64,000 nt of DNA from 39-52-133 sp035531075 (GCA_035531075.1 DATKTO010000020.1:37216-101215); one strand, 5' to 3'. Counted from the stretch's first letter, positions 44,153 to 53,476 are shown. The notes: generated from the letters alone by a model not told the origin. Program-made: numbers and translations.

Positions 44153-46246
44153 TCAAATCAATAGCGCTTTAGCTCGCGCGCAGACGTTGTCGACGGTGAA
44201 GCCGTATTCACGCAGCACGACTGCAGCCGGAGCGGAAGCACCGTAGCGCTCCACACTGAGCATGTCACCACAAGCACCAATGTAACGATCCCAGCCTTGC
44301 GCCACACCCAGCTCAACCGCGAGCCGCGCGCCGACCGAGGGTGGCAGCACCGCATCGCGTTCGGCTTGCGGCAAGGCCTCGAACAACTCCCAGCTCGGCA
44401 TTGACACGCAGCGCACGGCGATGCCTTGCTGTTGCAGTCGTTCTGCCGCCGCCACGATCAGGCCGACTTCAGAGCCGCTGGCGAGCAGGATCAGTTCTGG
44501 CTTGCCACTCGGTGCATCACTCAACACATAGGCGCCACGGCGCAATCCATCCGCCGCGGCGTAGCGGCTGCGATCAAGCGTGGGCAGATCCTGCCGGGTC
44601 AGCACCAGCAGCACCGGCCGGTTCCGCGTCTCCAGCGCGACGCGCCAGGCGACCGCGGTTTCGTTGGCGTCGCCGGGGCGGATCACGATGAGGTTCGGCA
44701 TCGCACGGAGACTCGCAAGTTGCTCCACCGGCTGATGCGTGGGGCCGTCCTCGCCGACTGCGATGCTGTCGTGTGTAAACACATGCACGATATGCAGCCC
44801 CATCATTGCCGCCAGCCGGATAGCCGGACGCATGTAGTCGGAGAAAATCAGAAAGGTCGAGCCGTAAGCAATAAAACCGCCGTGCGCGGCGAGGCCGTTG
44901 ACGATGGCACCCATCGCGTGTTCGCGCACGCCGAAGTGCAGGTTGCGTCCGGCATGGCTCCAGCCTGCGCTATCGGAACCTTGTTGGTCCGTGTTTTTTT
45001 CCGCAGGAGAATTGAAATCACCCATGCCTTTCAAGGCCGTTTTCGTCGATGGATCGAGATCGGCCGAGCCGCCGCTCAGCGCCGGCAGCCTGGGCGCAAT
45101 GGCGTTCATCACCTTGCCGGATGCGTCACGCGTGGCAAGGCCTTTGGCGTCGGCTTGAAATACCGGGATGTCCGCATCCCAGCCCGGCGGCAGTTCGTCG
45201 CGCAGGCGGTACCCAAGCTCCTCTGCCGCCTCTGGCCATGCCTTGGTGTAGGCGCTCAGCGACGAGTTCCACGCCGCCTCGTCCTGCGCGCCGCGCTCCA
45301 CCGCCTCGCGGAAATGCGCCAGCGCCGCCTCTGGTATCAGGAACTCCGGCTCGGTCGGCCAGCCCAGTGCCTGCTTGGTCTTGCGCGCATCGTCCAGGCC
45401 GAGTGGGGAGCCGTGCGCCTTGAAGCTGTCCTGCTCGGGCGAGCCGAAACCGATATGGGTACGCACCAGGATCAGCGACGGCCGCGAGGTTTCAGCGCGT
45501 GCGGCGGCCAGCGCGGCGTCGATCGCGGCAAGGTCGTTGCCGTCCGCCACCGATACGGTGTGCCAGCCATAAGCCTCGAAGCGCAGTGCGCGATTCTCGG
45601 AGAAAGTGATGTCGGTGCCGGCGGACAGGGTGACGTGGTTGTCGTCATAGAGGCAGGTGAGCTTGCCGAGCTTGAGATGACCAGCCAGCGAGGCCGCTTC
45701 GGAGGCCACGCCCTCCATCAGGTCGCCATCACTGATGAGGGCATAGGTATGGTGATCGATGAGAGCGTGACCGGGCCGGTTGTAGCGAGCCGCGAGTTGT
45801 GCCTCCGCAATCGCCATGCCCACCGCGTTGCCGAAACCCTGTCCCAGCGGCCCGGTGGTAATTTCCACGCCGGGCGTATATCGGTGCTCGGTGTGCCCCG
45901 GTGTCTTGCTGCCCCATTGGCGGAATTGACGGATATCATCCAGAGAAAGATCGTAGCCACTCAGATGCAGCAGACTGTAGAGCAGTGCCGAGCCGTGTCC
46001 GGCCGAGAGCACAAAGCGGTCGCGATTGAACCAGTGCGTGTTTTGCGGGTTGTACCTGAGCCAGCGCGTCCACAGCACATAAGCCATCGGTGCGGCGCCG
46101 AGCGGCAGACCCGGATGCCCGCTGTTGGCCTTTTGCACCATGTCCACCGACAGGAAGCGCAGAGTGTTGATGCACTGCTGGTCGAGCGGCGATGCAACTA
46201 TCATGGCCAGTCTCCGCCCGGAAGATTCTGCGGTGGCTTTCATCAT
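44153..46246 (-). CDS. tkt: Transketolase
   Basis: The 697-residue thiamine-diphosphate enzyme of the pentose phosphate and Calvin pathways shows the ThDP-binding LISDGDLMEGVASEAASLAG, N-terminal QKANSGHPGLPLGAAPMAY, the GEDGPTHQPVEQLASLRAMP motif and LVRTHIGFGSPE. It overlaps the end of zwf (ATGA), so the two are translationally coupled. Together they form an oxidative pentose-phosphate pair. It might be one of several transketolases in the genome. The frame contains two in-phase ATGs at the start; the first is used. Confidence 0.95.
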   Translation of the reverse strand: MMKATAESSGRRLAMIVASPLDQQCINTLRFLSVDMVQKANSGHPGLPLGAAPMAYVLWTRWLRYNPQNTHWFNRDRFVLSAGHGSALLYSLLHLSGYDLSLDDIRQFRQWGSKTPGHTEHRYTPGVEITTGPLGQGFGNAVGMAIAEAQLAARYNRPGHALIDHHTYALISDGDLMEGVASEAASLAGHLKLGKLTCLYDDNHVTLSAGTDITFSENRALRFEAYGWHTVSVADGNDLAAIDAALAAARAETSRPSLILVRTHIGFGSPEQDSFKAHGSPLGLDDARKTKQALGWPTEPEFLIPEAALAHFREAVERGAQDEAAWNSSLSAYTKAWPEAAEELGYRLRDELPPGWDADIPVFQADAKGLATRDASGKVMNAIAPRLPALSGGSADLDPSTKTALKGMGDFNSPAEKNTDQQGSDSAGWSHAGRNLHFGVREHAMGAIVNGLAAHGGFIAYGSTFLIFSDYMRPAIRLAAMMGLHIVHVFTHDSIAVGEDGPTHQPVEQLASLRAMPNLIVIRPGDANETAVAWRVALETRNRPVLLVLTRQDLPTLDRSRYAAADGLRRGAYVLSDAPSGKPELILLASGSEVGLIVAAAERLQQQGIAVRCVSMPSWELFEALPQAERDAVLPPSVGARLAVELGVAQGWDRYIGACGDMLSVERYGASAPAAVVLREYGFTVDNVCARAKALLI

Positions 46247-47646
46247 TTATCCTTTTTCAATATTGGATTGTGCCAGCTGCCGTCTGCAGCGATGAGTGCA
46301 TCAGCCTGTTTCGGTCCCCAGCTGCCGGGCTTGTAGGGATATACCGGGCGCGGAATATCAAGCACGGGATCGACCACTGCCCATGCGGCCTCAATCGCAT
46401 CCTCGCGCGTGAACAGCGCGCCGTCGCCGGCCATTGCATCCGTTAACAGCCGCTCATAAGGTGATTGCTCGATCGGTTGTTCATCCAGCAGAAAGAGCTC
46501 GCGCTGGTCGCCGACAAATTCCTTGCCCGCGCGCTTGACGCGGGCAGCGAGTGCAACGGCTGTATTTGGGGAGAGACGAAAGCGCAGATAATTCGCGTGC
46601 CCGTTCTCCGGTGCTGAATCGTCAAACAGCTTTTGCGGCGGCGGCTTTAATTCAACCAGCACTTCGGCCGCGCTGACAGCCATACATTTGCCGGAACGCA
46701 GATACCATGGCACCCCCTGCCAGCGCCACGAATCGATATGCAACCTTAACGCGCAGAACGTTTCGACTTCGGATTTTTTTGCCACGCCGTGCTCTTTGCG
46801 GTAGCCGGCATACTGGCCGCACACCATGTCATCCGGCTGCAGCGGGCGCATCGCCTGGAACACCTTGGATTTTTCGTTGTGCACCGCGCCATAACCCTGA
46901 AACGCCGGAGGCTCCATGGCCAGCAGCGCGACGATCTGGAACAGGTGATTCTGGATCACGTCGCGCAGACACCCCGCACTTTCGTAAAATTCGCCGCGTC
47001 CCTTTACGCCGAAATCCTCGGCGAGGGTGATCTGCACCCTGGCAATATTGTTACGGTTCCAGATCGGTTCGAGAAAGGAATTGGCAAAGCGGAAATAGAG
47101 GATATTCATGATCGCCTCTTTGCCGAGATAATGGTCGATGCGGAAAATCGAGTCTTCCGGAAATACCGACAGCGCAATGCTGTTGAGTTCCCTCGCCGAG
47201 GCCAGGTCGCGTCCGAACGGCTTTTCGACGATGACGCGCGCCTGCTCTGCCAAACCTGCCGCGGCCAGGCCCTTGATCACGGTTGAGAACAGTACGGGTG
47301 GAATGGCGAGGTAATGTGCAGGGCGCCAGGCATCGCCCAACGCCTGCTTGAGCGCCATGAAGGTATCCGGGTCGCTGTAATCACCGCCCACATAGCGCAG
47401 CAGGGAAAGCAAGTGGGCCAGGGCGTTACGGTCATCAATCTTGCCGGCTTGCTTGATGCTGTCGCTGGCATGTTTGCGCAGTTGCGCCACATTCCAATTC
47501 GAGCGGGCAACACCCACGACCGGTACCTTGAGCACCCCGCGCTTGGCCATTGCATACAGCGCAGGAAAAATCATCTTGTGGGTCAGGTCACCGGTCGCGC
47601 CAAAGATCACCAGCGCATCGGCAGAAGTGTTGCGGCAATTGCTCAT
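46243..47646 (-). CDS. zwf: Glucose-6-phosphate 1-dehydrogenase
   Basis: Zwf oxidises glucose-6-phosphate with NADP(+). The 467-residue protein has the dinucleotide loop IFGATGDLTHKM and the catalytic motif RIDHYLGKE, plus AKPFGRDLASA-like EKPFGRDLASARELN. The ATG at 47646 precedes MSNCRNTSADALVIFGATGD, and AAAGGGATGG lies upstream; the longer open frame to 47733 adds nothing family-like. Its stop overlaps the transketolase start by four bases. Confidence 0.95.
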   Translation of the reverse strand: MSNCRNTSADALVIFGATGDLTHKMIFPALYAMAKRGVLKVPVVGVARSNWNVAQLRKHASDSIKQAGKIDDRNALAHLLSLLRYVGGDYSDPDTFMALKQALGDAWRPAHYLAIPPVLFSTVIKGLAAAGLAEQARVIVEKPFGRDLASARELNSIALSVFPEDSIFRIDHYLGKEAIMNILYFRFANSFLEPIWNRNNIARVQITLAEDFGVKGRGEFYESAGCLRDVIQNHLFQIVALLAMEPPAFQGYGAVHNEKSKVFQAMRPLQPDDMVCGQYAGYRKEHGVAKKSEVETFCALRLHIDSWRWQGVPWYLRSGKCMAVSAAEVLVELKPPPQKLFDDSAPENGHANYLRFRLSPNTAVALAARVKRAGKEFVGDQRELFLLDEQPIEQSPYERLLTDAMAGDGALFTREDAIEAAWAVVDPVLDIPRPVYPYKPGSWGPKQADALIAADGSWHNPILKKDK

Positions 47647-47811
47647 TTCACCATCCCTTTTCCTTCCCATCATGCGCGCAACATGGAGTATGTACGCTGG
47701 CGCACGCAAGGCGGAAGACATGCGCTGCTGCAATGTCGATATGTCGCCGCAACAGGGCCATCACCACGGCGGGTGCAACGGCCTTATCGTTGGTGGATTG
47801 GAGGCCAATTC

Positions 47812-47970
47812 ATGTCGTTTGATTTTCATCAGGAGTGGATATTTATGCCCCCTTCCAGACAAAAATTGCATCGCTACTGCACCAAAGCAGAGCTTCAGGA
47901 ATTCACCCTAACGATCTCACCCAGATGCGTCAATACGGTTGATTGCCTATATATTTTTCTGGAGGTCTGA
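47812..47970 (+). CDS. Possible small gene (52 residues)
   Basis: A GGAGG lies eight bases before an ATG that opens MSFDFHQEWIFMPPSRQKLH and runs to TGA at 47968-47970. The peptide is rich in Cys and hydrophobic residues near its end (DCLYIFLEV) and matches no family I know. The ribosome site is the only support. The surrounding 47647-48050 gap shows nothing else. Confidence 0.3.
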   Translation: MSFDFHQEWIFMPPSRQKLHRYCTKAELQEFTLTISPRCVNTVDCLYIFLEV

Positions 47971-48050
47971 GAAGCGCGCTTACGATAATTGATTTCGTGG
48001 CGCCGAAAATAATCAATTAGCAGGTCAAATTATTTTCAGGAAAAACGCTG

Positions 48051-48347
48051 TTACTTCTTGCAGCGTCCTTCTTTGTTGTCCACTTCAAAACCAGAAGCGG
48101 GACTATTGAAGTTGACGTTCGCGTTAAAACTGGGCGCGGTTTCAGGGCAATTTTTTTTGGCCACTTTGATACAGGCAGCCATGCACTGTTTCATGTCGCG
48201 CGTTGAAGCACCACAATCAAGTTGCGTAGGCTCGGGAGACGAAGCCCCTTCGTAAAATACGAAGGCTTTGCAAGAGTTCTCCGCCAGTGCCGAGTTAACC
48301 GCAAGGCAGAAAAACATCCCCGATATCACGCTAAATAATAATTTCAT
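48051..48347 (-). CDS. Small exported cysteine-containing protein
   Basis: The 98-residue product (ATG at 48347 behind AGGAGGAAGC) has a clear signal peptide (MKLLFSVISGMFFCLAVNSA, cleavage before ENSC). The mature part of about 75 residues has six cysteines (NSCKAF, LDCGAS, KQCMAACIKVAKKNC, GRCKK), probably paired as disulfides. I do not recognise a family. The flanking gene upstream on the same strand is unrelated. Confidence 0.6.
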   Translation of the reverse strand: MKLLFSVISGMFFCLAVNSALAENSCKAFVFYEGASSPEPTQLDCGASTRDMKQCMAACIKVAKKNCPETAPSFNANVNFNSPASGFEVDNKEGRCKK

Positions 48348-48585
48348 TTGCTTCCTCCTGGTCAATTTGATGTGATAATTTTGTTGCACAGTGACAAAAG
48401 CATGTCGGGCATTCTAATCCCCCCTCGTGCTTGCCCGCAAACAATTCAGTGAAGCTGCGCATGCAACTTCTTCCAGACTTGCTCATGCGAACTTCATACA
48501 TAAAGTTTTGAAAGACTTGCACGTATCCTGACGCGCTAACAACGCCTCAACCAATTCTCGGTTGCGTGCTTTGTTACTCCGTCGC

Positions 48586-49239
48586 TTAATTTTTTCCGCC
48601 CGCCTCAACAGGCGCTTGTGGGTGGATCAATTCCTCGGCTTCCCTGGCCGTCAGGTATTTCCAGGGCAACGGCATGAGTCCCGGCACGCGGGCGATGTAA
48701 TCCTGATACCGTTTTCCATACTGGGTGATGAGCTTGCGCTCCTCGAGCCGAGAGCCGACGACGAAATAGAGGGTGATGGCTGCCGCCGAGACCAGCAGCG
48801 GTGCGTTCATGTCGCGCGTCCAGACCAGCACCAGGCCGAAGCAGTACCACGGGTGCCGGACGAAGCGGTGGAAGACGGAAAGGGTGAAGGTCTGGCTGTC
48901 GTCGCCGGCGTGTTGTTTTAGCTGGCTGAGTCCCAGGAATTCGCCCATGTCGTAAAAGCGGGTCGAGACAAAAAATCCTAGTAGCGCAGCGAGCGCGAGG
49001 CCATTGGCAACCCAGGCCAGTGCGCCCGTCCAGCGCCACAGCCAATCGCCCGCCGTGCTGTACACCAGCCACAGCACCGGCAGCAGGGCCACCACCGAGA
49101 ACACGTTGTAGGCGACCCGGTAGCCGGGCATGAGGTGTGGCCAGCGGCTGTTTACCCAAGTCTTGGTGGAAGTGGCGGCCAGCAATGAATGCAGTGCGAA
49201 GTATGCGCACCACGCAAGGGCGATTTCGGCAAGTCTCAT
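48586..49239 (-). CDS. Isoprenylcysteine/phospholipid methyltransferase-family membrane protein
   Basis: The 217-residue integral membrane protein has five or six helices. The C-terminal signature RHPWYCFGLVLVWTRD and LEERKLITQYGKRYQDYIAR is that of the ICMT/PEMT superfamily of SAM-dependent membrane methyltransferases; MddA (methanethiol methylation) and NnrU-like proteins share it. The substrate is unknown. I started it at the ATG of 49239, which begins the first helix; the 29-residue extension upstream is not membrane-like. No strong Shine-Dalgarno is visible. Confidence 0.75.
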   Translation of the reverse strand: MRLAEIALAWCAYFALHSLLAATSTKTWVNSRWPHLMPGYRVAYNVFSVVALLPVLWLVYSTAGDWLWRWTGALAWVANGLALAALLGFFVSTRFYDMGEFLGLSQLKQHAGDDSQTFTLSVFHRFVRHPWYCFGLVLVWTRDMNAPLLVSAAAITLYFVVGSRLEERKLITQYGKRYQDYIARVPGLMPLPWKYLTAREAEELIHPQAPVEAGGKN

Positions 49240-49403
49240 AAGGCGTCCAGGAAAATTTCGCGAACGGGCATCATACCTCAACCACGTGTAGGGTGCGCCG
49301 TGCGCACCATGGTGCGTATGACGCACCCTCCCCCCGTCTGCAGATTAATCCGCCGTTCACAAACCCTCTTATTGAGGAACGTAAAAGTAACTGACATCCC
49401 TAC

Positions 49404-49494
49404 ACCCGTTCATGGTGAGCTTGTCGAACCATAAGAAGCCGCTTCGTTGCTGCAAATCGACCTTCGACAAGCTCAGGACGAACGGTGTTGAAAT
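49404..49494. repeat. REP-type inverted repeat
   Basis: CCGTTCATGGTGAGCTTGTC (49406-49425) and the nearly complementary GACAAGCTCAGGACGAACGG (49475-49494) face each other across about 50 bases. The GAGCTTGTCGAA / TTCGACAAGCTC core is a familiar extragenic repeat of proteobacteria. Confidence 0.75.
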
Positions 49495-49536
49495 GTGCCA
49501 GTCATTTATCCAAGCATCAATAATAAGCACGCCCGA

Positions 49537-49552
49537 TGCAATCATTTGGTGC
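49537..49552. promoter_or_regulatory. Candidate NtrC enhancer
   Basis: TGCA-ATCATTT-GGTGC resembles the NtrC consensus TGCACC-N5-GGTGCA in one full and one partial half. It lies about 113 bases upstream of a sigma-54 -24 box, a normal enhancer distance. Confidence 0.45.
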
Positions 49553-49664
49553 CTACCAGGTTCAGCTTTGGTGCGAGCCGCGCTTGTGCATACGGAATAA
49601 ATGATTTAGCCATTTCCATAAAACTTCAATATAAACAAACCGTAATCGAGCTTTCCCAAGCAAC

Positions 49665-49680
49665 TGGCATCGTTGTTGCT
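49665..49680 (+). promoter_or_regulatory. Sigma-54 promoter of the ABC/creatininase/glutamine-synthetase operon
   Basis: TGGCAT-CGTTG-TTGCT matches the -24/-12 consensus (TGGCAY-N5-TTGCT). It ends 63 bases before the ATG of the substrate-binding protein; the predicted start is near 49692. Confidence 0.82.
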
Positions 49681-49730
49681 TAGTCATCCATGAATATTAC
49701 GAATATTCACAACCGTATTACCGATGACTA
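49681..49730. promoter_or_regulatory. Nested palindromic operator candidate over the transcription start
   Basis: An outer inverted repeat, TAGTCATC (49681-49688) with GATGACTA (49723-49730), encloses the perfect palindrome TGAATATTACGAATATTCA (49691-49709). The inner palindrome sits on the predicted sigma-54 start, so a bound protein would repress. The NikR-like regulator encoded at the end of the operon is the obvious candidate. Confidence 0.6.
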
Positions 49731-49743
49731 CTAGGAGACAAGC

Positions 49744-50742
49744 ATGAATGAAATTAAACGCAGTAAGACGATGAAGCATTTGATGGCGGGTGCGCTGATA
49801 ACGATCGCAGCCTTTTGTTCTGTTCCTGCATTGGCGGCGCAGCCATTGAAGGTTGGCTATAGCGACTGGCCGGGCTGGGTAGCCTGGCAGGTGGCGATTG
49901 ATAAGGGCTGGTTCAAGGAAGCCGGTGTGGATGTGAGTTTCGAATGGTTTGACTATTCCGCCTCAATGGAAGCCTTTGCCGCCGGCAAGATCGACGCGGT
50001 CACCATGACCAACGGTGATGCGCTGGTAACGGGTTCAGGCGGTGCGAAAAGCATGATGATCATGCTGACAGATTATTCAAACGGCAACGACATGATTATT
50101 GCCAAGCCCGGCATCAAATCACTGAAAGACCTGAAGGGTAAAAAAGTAGCGGTCGAACCCGGTCTGGTGGAACACCTGCTGTTGTTGAATGGCCTGAAAA
50201 AAGTCGGCATGAAAGAATCTGATGTCACGCTGGTCAATGCCAAGACCAATGAAATGCCGCAGGTGCTCGCTTCTGCGGATATCGCCGCAGTGGGTGCCTG
50301 GCAGCCAATCGCCGGCCAGGCAATGACCGCGGCGCCCGGCTCCAAGCCAATCTACACCTCGGCCGACGAACCCGGCCTGATCTACGACGCGCTGGCGGTT
50401 AATCCGGCCAGTGTGAAAGCCCGTCGTGCCGAGTGGCAAAAAATCGTGAAGGTGTGGGACCGTGTCGTCAAATACATCGATGATCCAAAAACACAGCCCG
50501 ATGCGCTCAAGATCATGTCTGCCCGTGTAGGACTGACACCGGAAGCCTATTTGCCGCTGCTGAAAGGCACCAAGCTGCTGAGCCTGAGCGATGCGAAAAA
50601 GATCTATGTCAAAAGCCCGGGCTTTAACTCTATCTACGGCTCATCCAAAACAGCGGATAGCTTCAACGTGGCGAATGGCGTCTACAAGGCAGCTGAAAAC
50701 GTAGACAGCTACATCGATCCGTCTTTCACCAACGCCAAGTAA
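49744..50742 (+). CDS. ABC transporter periplasmic substrate-binding protein (NrtA/SsuA/ThiY-like)
   Basis: The 332-residue protein has a signal peptide (about 1-32, ending PALAA). An NMT1/SsuA-like type II binding fold follows, with PLKVGYSDWPGWVAWQVAID, AFAAGKIDAVTMTNGDALV and LKDLKGKKVAVEPG. Relatives import nitrate, sulfonates, pyrimidines or urea-related amides. With a permease, an ATPase, a creatininase-family hydrolase and a glutamine synthetase downstream, a nitrogenous amide or cyclic ureide is the likely ligand. The ATG follows TAGGAGACAAGC. Confidence 0.88.
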   Translation: MNEIKRSKTMKHLMAGALITIAAFCSVPALAAQPLKVGYSDWPGWVAWQVAIDKGWFKEAGVDVSFEWFDYSASMEAFAAGKIDAVTMTNGDALVTGSGGAKSMMIMLTDYSNGNDMIIAKPGIKSLKDLKGKKVAVEPGLVEHLLLLNGLKKVGMKESDVTLVNAKTNEMPQVLASADIAAVGAWQPIAGQAMTAAPGSKPIYTSADEPGLIYDALAVNPASVKARRAEWQKIVKVWDRVVKYIDDPKTQPDALKIMSARVGLTPEAYLPLLKGTKLLSLSDAKKIYVKSPGFNSIYGSSKTADSFNVANGVYKAAENVDSYIDPSFTNAK

Positions 50743-50754
50743 GCGAGGCTCACT

Positions 50755-51735
50755 GTGACATACGGCACTGGAATGCGTAGTTCTGCACAATGGCTGGCAA
50801 AGTATCTGTTGTCGCGCAAACAAACGCTGCTGGTGTTGAGCTCATTCCTGTTGCCGTTATTGCTGTGGAGCGCAATCAGTTACCTGCCCTTCGTCTGGCA
50901 TCCGAAGATTCTTATCGGAGAGCCGGGCGGCGTTGATTATTTTCATGCCGGCATGCTGGTGGACAAAAGCCTGTTCTACGATGAACTCGCCAGCATGCAG
51001 GCACAGCAACTCCCCCTACCCAGGGGGGAGTCTGCCAACCCTATTTATTTGCCCGCTCCGCATGAGGTGGCAAAAGCTTTTTACACCGCATTCAGCAAAC
51101 AGCCGGAACAAAAAGACCTGCCCTGGTTGCACCAGAGCTTGTGGCACAGCATCACCATTATTTTCTGGGGATTTTTAATCTCCTCGCTGATCGGTATCCC
51201 ACTGGGCATACTGGCCGGCACCTATTCCAGCATGGCGCGCCTGAGCGAGCCATTCATCGAGTTTTTCCGTTACCTGCCTGCACCCGCCTTCGGTGCATTG
51301 GCAGTGGCCGTGCTCGGCATCTACGACTCGCCGAAAATCGCCATCATCGTCATCGGCACGCTGTTCCAGCAAGTGCTGATCGTGGCCAACACCACGCGCA
51401 AGCTCGACCCCACCATCATCGAGGCCGCACTCACGCTGGGCACCAGCCGCCTGCGCCTGCTCACCAAAGTGGTGGTGCCTGGCATCATGCCCGACCTGTT
51501 TCGCGACCAGCGCATCCTGCTGGGCTGGGCATGGACATACCTGATTGTGGCCGAGCTGATCGGCACCAGTTCCGGCATCACCTGGTTCATCACGCAACAG
51601 GCACGCTACCAGCATTTCGATGCGGTTTACGCCGCCATCATGATGATAGGCATTATCGGATTCGGCACCGACATCCTGTTGGGACGCCTTGGACGCCGGC
51701 TGTTTCCGTGGGACCGCAGCCAGAAGAAAGAATGA
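50755..51735 (+). CDS. ABC transporter permease
   Basis: The 326-residue inner-membrane protein has one N-terminal helix, a periplasmic insert (about 50-115) and the BPD_transp_1 core of five helices. LGTSRLRLLTKVVVPGIMPD near residue 225 is the EAA loop that docks the ATPase. The periplasmic insert contains LPLPRGESANP, encoded by a strong GC hairpin (51009-51031) that looks like a small insertion. The start is GTG at 50755 after GCGAGG; an ATG at 50773 is possible. The stop overlaps the ATPase start (ATGA). Confidence 0.87.
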   Translation: MTYGTGMRSSAQWLAKYLLSRKQTLLVLSSFLLPLLLWSAISYLPFVWHPKILIGEPGGVDYFHAGMLVDKSLFYDELASMQAQQLPLPRGESANPIYLPAPHEVAKAFYTAFSKQPEQKDLPWLHQSLWHSITIIFWGFLISSLIGIPLGILAGTYSSMARLSEPFIEFFRYLPAPAFGALAVAVLGIYDSPKIAIIVIGTLFQQVLIVANTTRKLDPTIIEAALTLGTSRLRLLTKVVVPGIMPDLFRDQRILLGWAWTYLIVAELIGTSSGITWFITQQARYQHFDAVYAAIMMIGIIGFGTDILLGRLGRRLFPWDRSQKKE

Positions 51736-52655
51736 TCATGAACAAGCAAACCAGCCATACCGACTACCTGACGCAATCCGCTGCGGTGCGTGCCCGCTTC
51801 GACACCATCAGGCAGCGTGACGTGATTCTGGAAGTCAAAAAATTGGGCAAAAATTACACCTCGGCACAGGGCGAAGTGGAAGCACTGCGCGATATCAATT
51901 TCAAGATACACCGCCGCGAAATCATCTGTGTCGTGGGCCCATCCGGCTGCGGCAAATCCACCCTGGCAAGAACACTCGCCGGGCTGGAGCAGCACAGCGC
52001 GGGCGAGGTGCTGATCGACGGCAAGCCGGTGAACGGCCCGGGCCAGGACAGAGGCATGGTGTTTCAGGGCTACTCGCTGTTCCCGTGGCTGACGGTAAAA
52101 AAGAACGTCATGTTCGGCCCCGAGATGAACGGTGCAGACCGCAACGAGGCCGAGCGCGATGCGCTGCTGTGGCTGGAGCTGGTGGGCCTGAGCAAGTTTG
52201 CCAATGCTTACCCGCACCAGCTTTCCGGCGGCATGCGCCAGCGCGTGGCCATCGCCCGCGCGCTGGTGAACCAGCCGCGCATTCTGCTGATGGATGAACC
52301 CTTCGGCGCACTCGATGCGCAAACCCGCATCAAGATGCAGACGCACTTGCTGGATATCTGGCGCAACGTGGATATCACCATTGTGTTTATCACGCACGAT
52401 CTGGACGAGGCCATTTTTCTGGCCGACCGCATCCTGGTGTTGAAAGCCCATCCCGGTGAAGTGCAGGAAATGATCGAAGTGCCGGTGCCGCGTCCGCGCT
52501 CCCCCGCGCAATTTGGCGGACCCGAGTTTCGCGCCACCAAACAGCGTCTGGAACAACTGATCCACCCGCCCGTGACGCCCGAAGAAAATGAAGAGGAGAA
52601 AGCGATCAAGCCGCACCTCATCCGCTTCACCCACGTAACCGACAATGTGGAGTAA
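51732..52655 (+). CDS. ABC transporter ATPase
   Basis: The 307-residue ATPase of the NrtD/SsuB/TauB type has Walker A GPSGCGKST, Q-loop FQGYSLFPWLTV, signature LSGGMRQRVAIARAL and Walker B ILLMDEPFGALD. It has about 45 extra residues at the C-terminus (EVPVPRPRSPAQFGGPEFRA), as seen in NrtD/urea-carboxylase-associated ATPases. The start at 51732 overlaps the permease stop. The creatininase gene follows five bases later. Confidence 0.9.
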   Translation: MIMNKQTSHTDYLTQSAAVRARFDTIRQRDVILEVKKLGKNYTSAQGEVEALRDINFKIHRREIICVVGPSGCGKSTLARTLAGLEQHSAGEVLIDGKPVNGPGQDRGMVFQGYSLFPWLTVKKNVMFGPEMNGADRNEAERDALLWLELVGLSKFANAYPHQLSGGMRQRVAIARALVNQPRILLMDEPFGALDAQTRIKMQTHLLDIWRNVDITIVFITHDLDEAIFLADRILVLKAHPGEVQEMIEVPVPRPRSPAQFGGPEFRATKQRLEQLIHPPVTPEENEEEKAIKPHLIRFTHVTDNVE

Positions 52656-52660
52656 AAAAT

Positions 52661-53431
52661 ATGCGCTGGTCTGAACTCACCTGGGCTGAAATTCCCGCCG
52701 TGCTGGCTGCGGCAAAGCATGCCGCCATCCTGCCGGTGGGCGCCACCGAGCAGCACGGCCCGCATCTGGGGTGCGGTGTAGATTTCGTGATTGCCGAAGA
52801 ACTGTGTCTGGCCGTCTCGGAAAAAACACAAGTGCCGGTGCTGCCCACGCTGCCTTACGGCTGTTCGCTCGGGCACAGCCAGCGCTGGCCCGGCACCCTC
52901 TCCGTGCAACCCGTCACGCTGATCGAGCTGGTCAAGCAGATCGGCGACTGGGCCTATCACAGCGGCGTGCGCCGTCTGTTTATCGTGAATGCGCATGTCA
53001 CCAACGCCGCGCCCTTGCGCTGCGCACTGGAAATGCTGCGCGCCGAACACGACGGGCTGATGGTGACGGTGATCAACAGCGCCACCCTCAGCAAGCGCGT
53101 GCGGCAGTTTCATTTTGCCGACGCGGACGACTGGCATGCCAACGATGCCGAGACTTCGCTGATGCTGGCGATCGCACCCAGGCTGGTGCGCCCCGAGCTG
53201 TGCGCCGCAGCCGACGATCCCGACCGCACTGCTCATTGCATCTTCCCGCACCCGGTCAACCGCACCAGCCTGAACGGCGTCACCGGCAAGCCGAGCGCGG
53301 CGACTGCAGACAAAGGCAAGCACGGCTTTGACATGATGGTGGAGGATTTAAGCGCCGTCATTTTGCAGGGCCTGAGCGAAACGCCGCCGCTGGATTATTG
53401 CTACCACTCGCATTTTGACGATGCCGCGTAA
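52661..53431 (+). CDS. Creatininase-family amidohydrolase
   Basis: This is a 256-residue metal-dependent hydrolase of the creatininase/ArfB/MftE family. PVGATEQHGPHLGCGVDF has the first metal ligands (E, H, D), and HANDAETSLML the C-terminal ligand. The usual GHGGN is replaced by NAHVTNAAPLR, keeping the histidine. Family members open cyclic amides or cleave formamides, releasing an amino or formyl group. Placed between an importer and a glutamine synthetase, it probably degrades the imported nitrogen compound. The exact substrate cannot be deduced. Confidence 0.85.
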   Translation: MRWSELTWAEIPAVLAAAKHAAILPVGATEQHGPHLGCGVDFVIAEELCLAVSEKTQVPVLPTLPYGCSLGHSQRWPGTLSVQPVTLIELVKQIGDWAYHSGVRRLFIVNAHVTNAAPLRCALEMLRAEHDGLMVTVINSATLSKRVRQFHFADADDWHANDAETSLMLAIAPRLVRPELCAAADDPDRTAHCIFPHPVNRTSLNGVTGKPSAATADKGKHGFDMMVEDLSAVILQGLSETPPLDYCYHSHFDDAA

Positions 53432-53476
53432 GCAGCTCATAAATTATTAACCACACCCCAACCTAAAGGAATTGCA

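Noticed and set aside
44426..46336. Plus-strand frame of 636 codons opposite transketolase
   Set aside because: It mirrors the codon structure of tkt on the other strand and is Arg/His/Gly-rich without any domain signature; tkt is certain.
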